This document shows positions 63,056 through 64,000 of a stretch of 64,000 nt of DNA, one piece after another (position 1 is the first letter of the stretch; every line of letters begins with the position of its first letter). The position numbers were made by a program, and so were the translations under genes. The DNA lies in contig NZ_FQXJ01000003.1 in the NCBI RefSeq assembly GCF_900129935.1, positions 1 to 64,000 on the forward strand, read 5' to 3'. Source of the DNA: Desulfosporosinus lacus DSM 15449 (GTDB taxonomy: Bacteria; Bacillota; Desulfitobacteriia; Desulfitobacteriales; Desulfitobacteriaceae). The notes beneath the pieces are model-generated. The model did no database searches. It saw only the letters and a program-made list of their open reading frames with translations, and was not told where the DNA came from.

Positions 63056-64000
63056 GAAATACCAGCTCCCTTCCAGCGCGAGATTCCCCAAAGGGTAAGT
63101 ATCCATACGGATGCAAAAGGGAGAATCAAATAATTATCAACAAGTCCAATTTCCATAACTAAGTCCGGTCCTCTTGTAAACTTAAATGCAATCCCCATAA
63201 ACACGACTCCCACTCCAAGATTCCATTTTAATCCCTTCAAATTGAAGACGGTTTCTAAGCCCCAAGTCACCGTAAAAAAAAAGGCACCGACCTTTATAAT
63301 CAAGGCCCCCAACCAAGCTCCTAAAAATACAGATTCAACTCCGGCAACGGTCCGGCTTATTTCCACCATCTTCCCCAAGACAAGTAAGCCATACACTATT
63401 CTTACAGTTTCTTCAGGTCCAAAAATTAAAATTTGAGTTAAGACAACCATCATATTTAAAAATCCCACCAAAAAAACTCCACGCCAAACCCCTCTCTTCA
63501 ATTGGGCAAGCTCTCGTTTACCAGTAGGCAGAAATACAAGGATTCCCGCTAAGAAGAGAATATATTCCATCGCAAACGGTGCTACTTTGAGCCCGCCCCA
63601 AATGACAGGCTTTATTCCCTCGCTTAAAATAGGCAGAAGTTCTCCTTGTTCCATTCGCGAAATAGAGAGCCCCATATTCAGTACCAATGCAATAATAATC
63701 AAAGGAAAAAGTATTTCTGAGAAGCGCGAAAATACTTCGATCCCTGACTTAACCAAGTAAAATACTAGTAGAATTCCTCCGAGGTAGAACATTCCAATCG
63801 GGGTTAAGGGCATAATAGAAGACTGATAGATATCCCCAGCTTGCCCTAGCAACAGCCCCCCAAAGTAACACGTGATAAAAATATAAAGTACCCCCGTAAT
63901 TTTACTAATCCATTTTCCTAACAATATTTCTGAAATCTGCAGTAAGTTTTTTTGCGGATGCTGTTCCAGCAACGAAAGAACCATTAAGCTGTATGGAATT
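63052..64000 (-). CDS. gerB: spore germination permease, GerB family (partial)
   Basis: B subunit of the same germinant receptor, of the amino acid/polyamine/organocation permease superfamily. At least eight hydrophobic segments are visible over 316 codons. The frame is open to the window edge; the ATG at 63984 is internal, and roughly the first 40-60 residues of the usual 360 are missing. The A subunit gene would be expected further upstream, outside the window. Coupled to gerC by a 4-bp overlap. Confidence 0.92.
   Translation of the reverse strand, partial: IPYSLMVLSLLEQHPQKNLLQISEILLGKWISKITGVLYIFITCYFGGLLLGQAGDIYQSSIMPLTPIGMFYLGGILLVFYLVKSGIEVFSRFSEILFPLIIIALVLNMGLSISRMEQGELLPILSEGIKPVIWGGLKVAPFAMEYILFLAGILVFLPTGKRELAQLKRGVWRGVFLVGFLNMMVVLTQILIFGPEETVRIVYGLLVLGKMVEISRTVAGVESVFLGAWLGALIIKVGAFFFTVTWGLETVFNLKGLKWNLGVGVVFMGIAFKFTRGPDLVMEIGLVDNYLILPFASVWILTLWGISRWKGAGIS

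Overview
The window looks like an origin-proximal chromosome segment from an anaerobic, endospore-forming Firmicute of the Desulfosporosinus/Desulfitobacterium type (Peptococcaceae sensu lato). The evidence is the 16S rRNA 5' end, the density of sporulation genes, AGGAGG-type ribosome binding sites with many GTG/TTG starts, and a gene order that follows the Bacillus dnaA-to-rrn segment. The genus is inferred from memory of gene order and the 16S leader, not from a database search. Nearly every gene is on the minus strand, so the biological reading direction is from 64000 down to 1, and the origin probably lies beyond the 64000 end.

Read in that direction: a germination receptor cluster end (gerB partial, gerC), the sigma-G inhibitor gin, a PLP decarboxylase, the holB-ricT-yabA-rsmI block, a divergent abrB-like gene, metG-tatD, two tandem 3D-domain proteins, cwlD and a GH18 lipoprotein, then rnmV-rsmA. 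Next comes an accessory-looking patch: a one-TM protein, a glycosyltransferase, yabG, a very small L,D-transpeptidase, and the cyanophycin pair cphB-cphA. This sits where Bacillus carries veg and sspF. The conserved backbone resumes with ispE, a GntR regulator, purR, spoVG, glmU, prs, a PRC-barrel gene on the other strand, pth, fin, mfd, prsA, spoVT, yabN, hup, rqcP, yabP, yabQ, a small helix-turn-helix gene, divIC, yabR and spoIIE.

The last third is mostly housekeeping: fhs, tilS, ftsH, ndk, two DUF881 proteins, an HD-domain protein, the folate genes folP-folB-folK, a DUF2520 protein (probable ketopantoate reductase) with panC-panD, the NAD genes nadA-nadB-nadC, coaX, dusB, greA, lysS, and then the start of an rRNA operon.

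The intergenic regions hold readable regulation. I see matches to promoters for sigma-H (spoVG), Spo0A/sigma-A with a 21-bp spacer (spoIIE), sigma-F (fin, PRC-barrel gene, possibly gin), sigma-G (spoVT) and possibly sigma-K/E (yabG region), plus a Spo0A box just downstream of the abrB-like promoter. Three observations stand out: a phased array of DnaA-box-like sites in the leader of the helix-turn-helix/divIC operon; a roughly 240-nt stretch of stem-loops ahead of yabP with no gene in it; and a yabQ gene whose only well-placed start is ATC. No mobile element, CRISPR array, tRNA or phage gene was seen.
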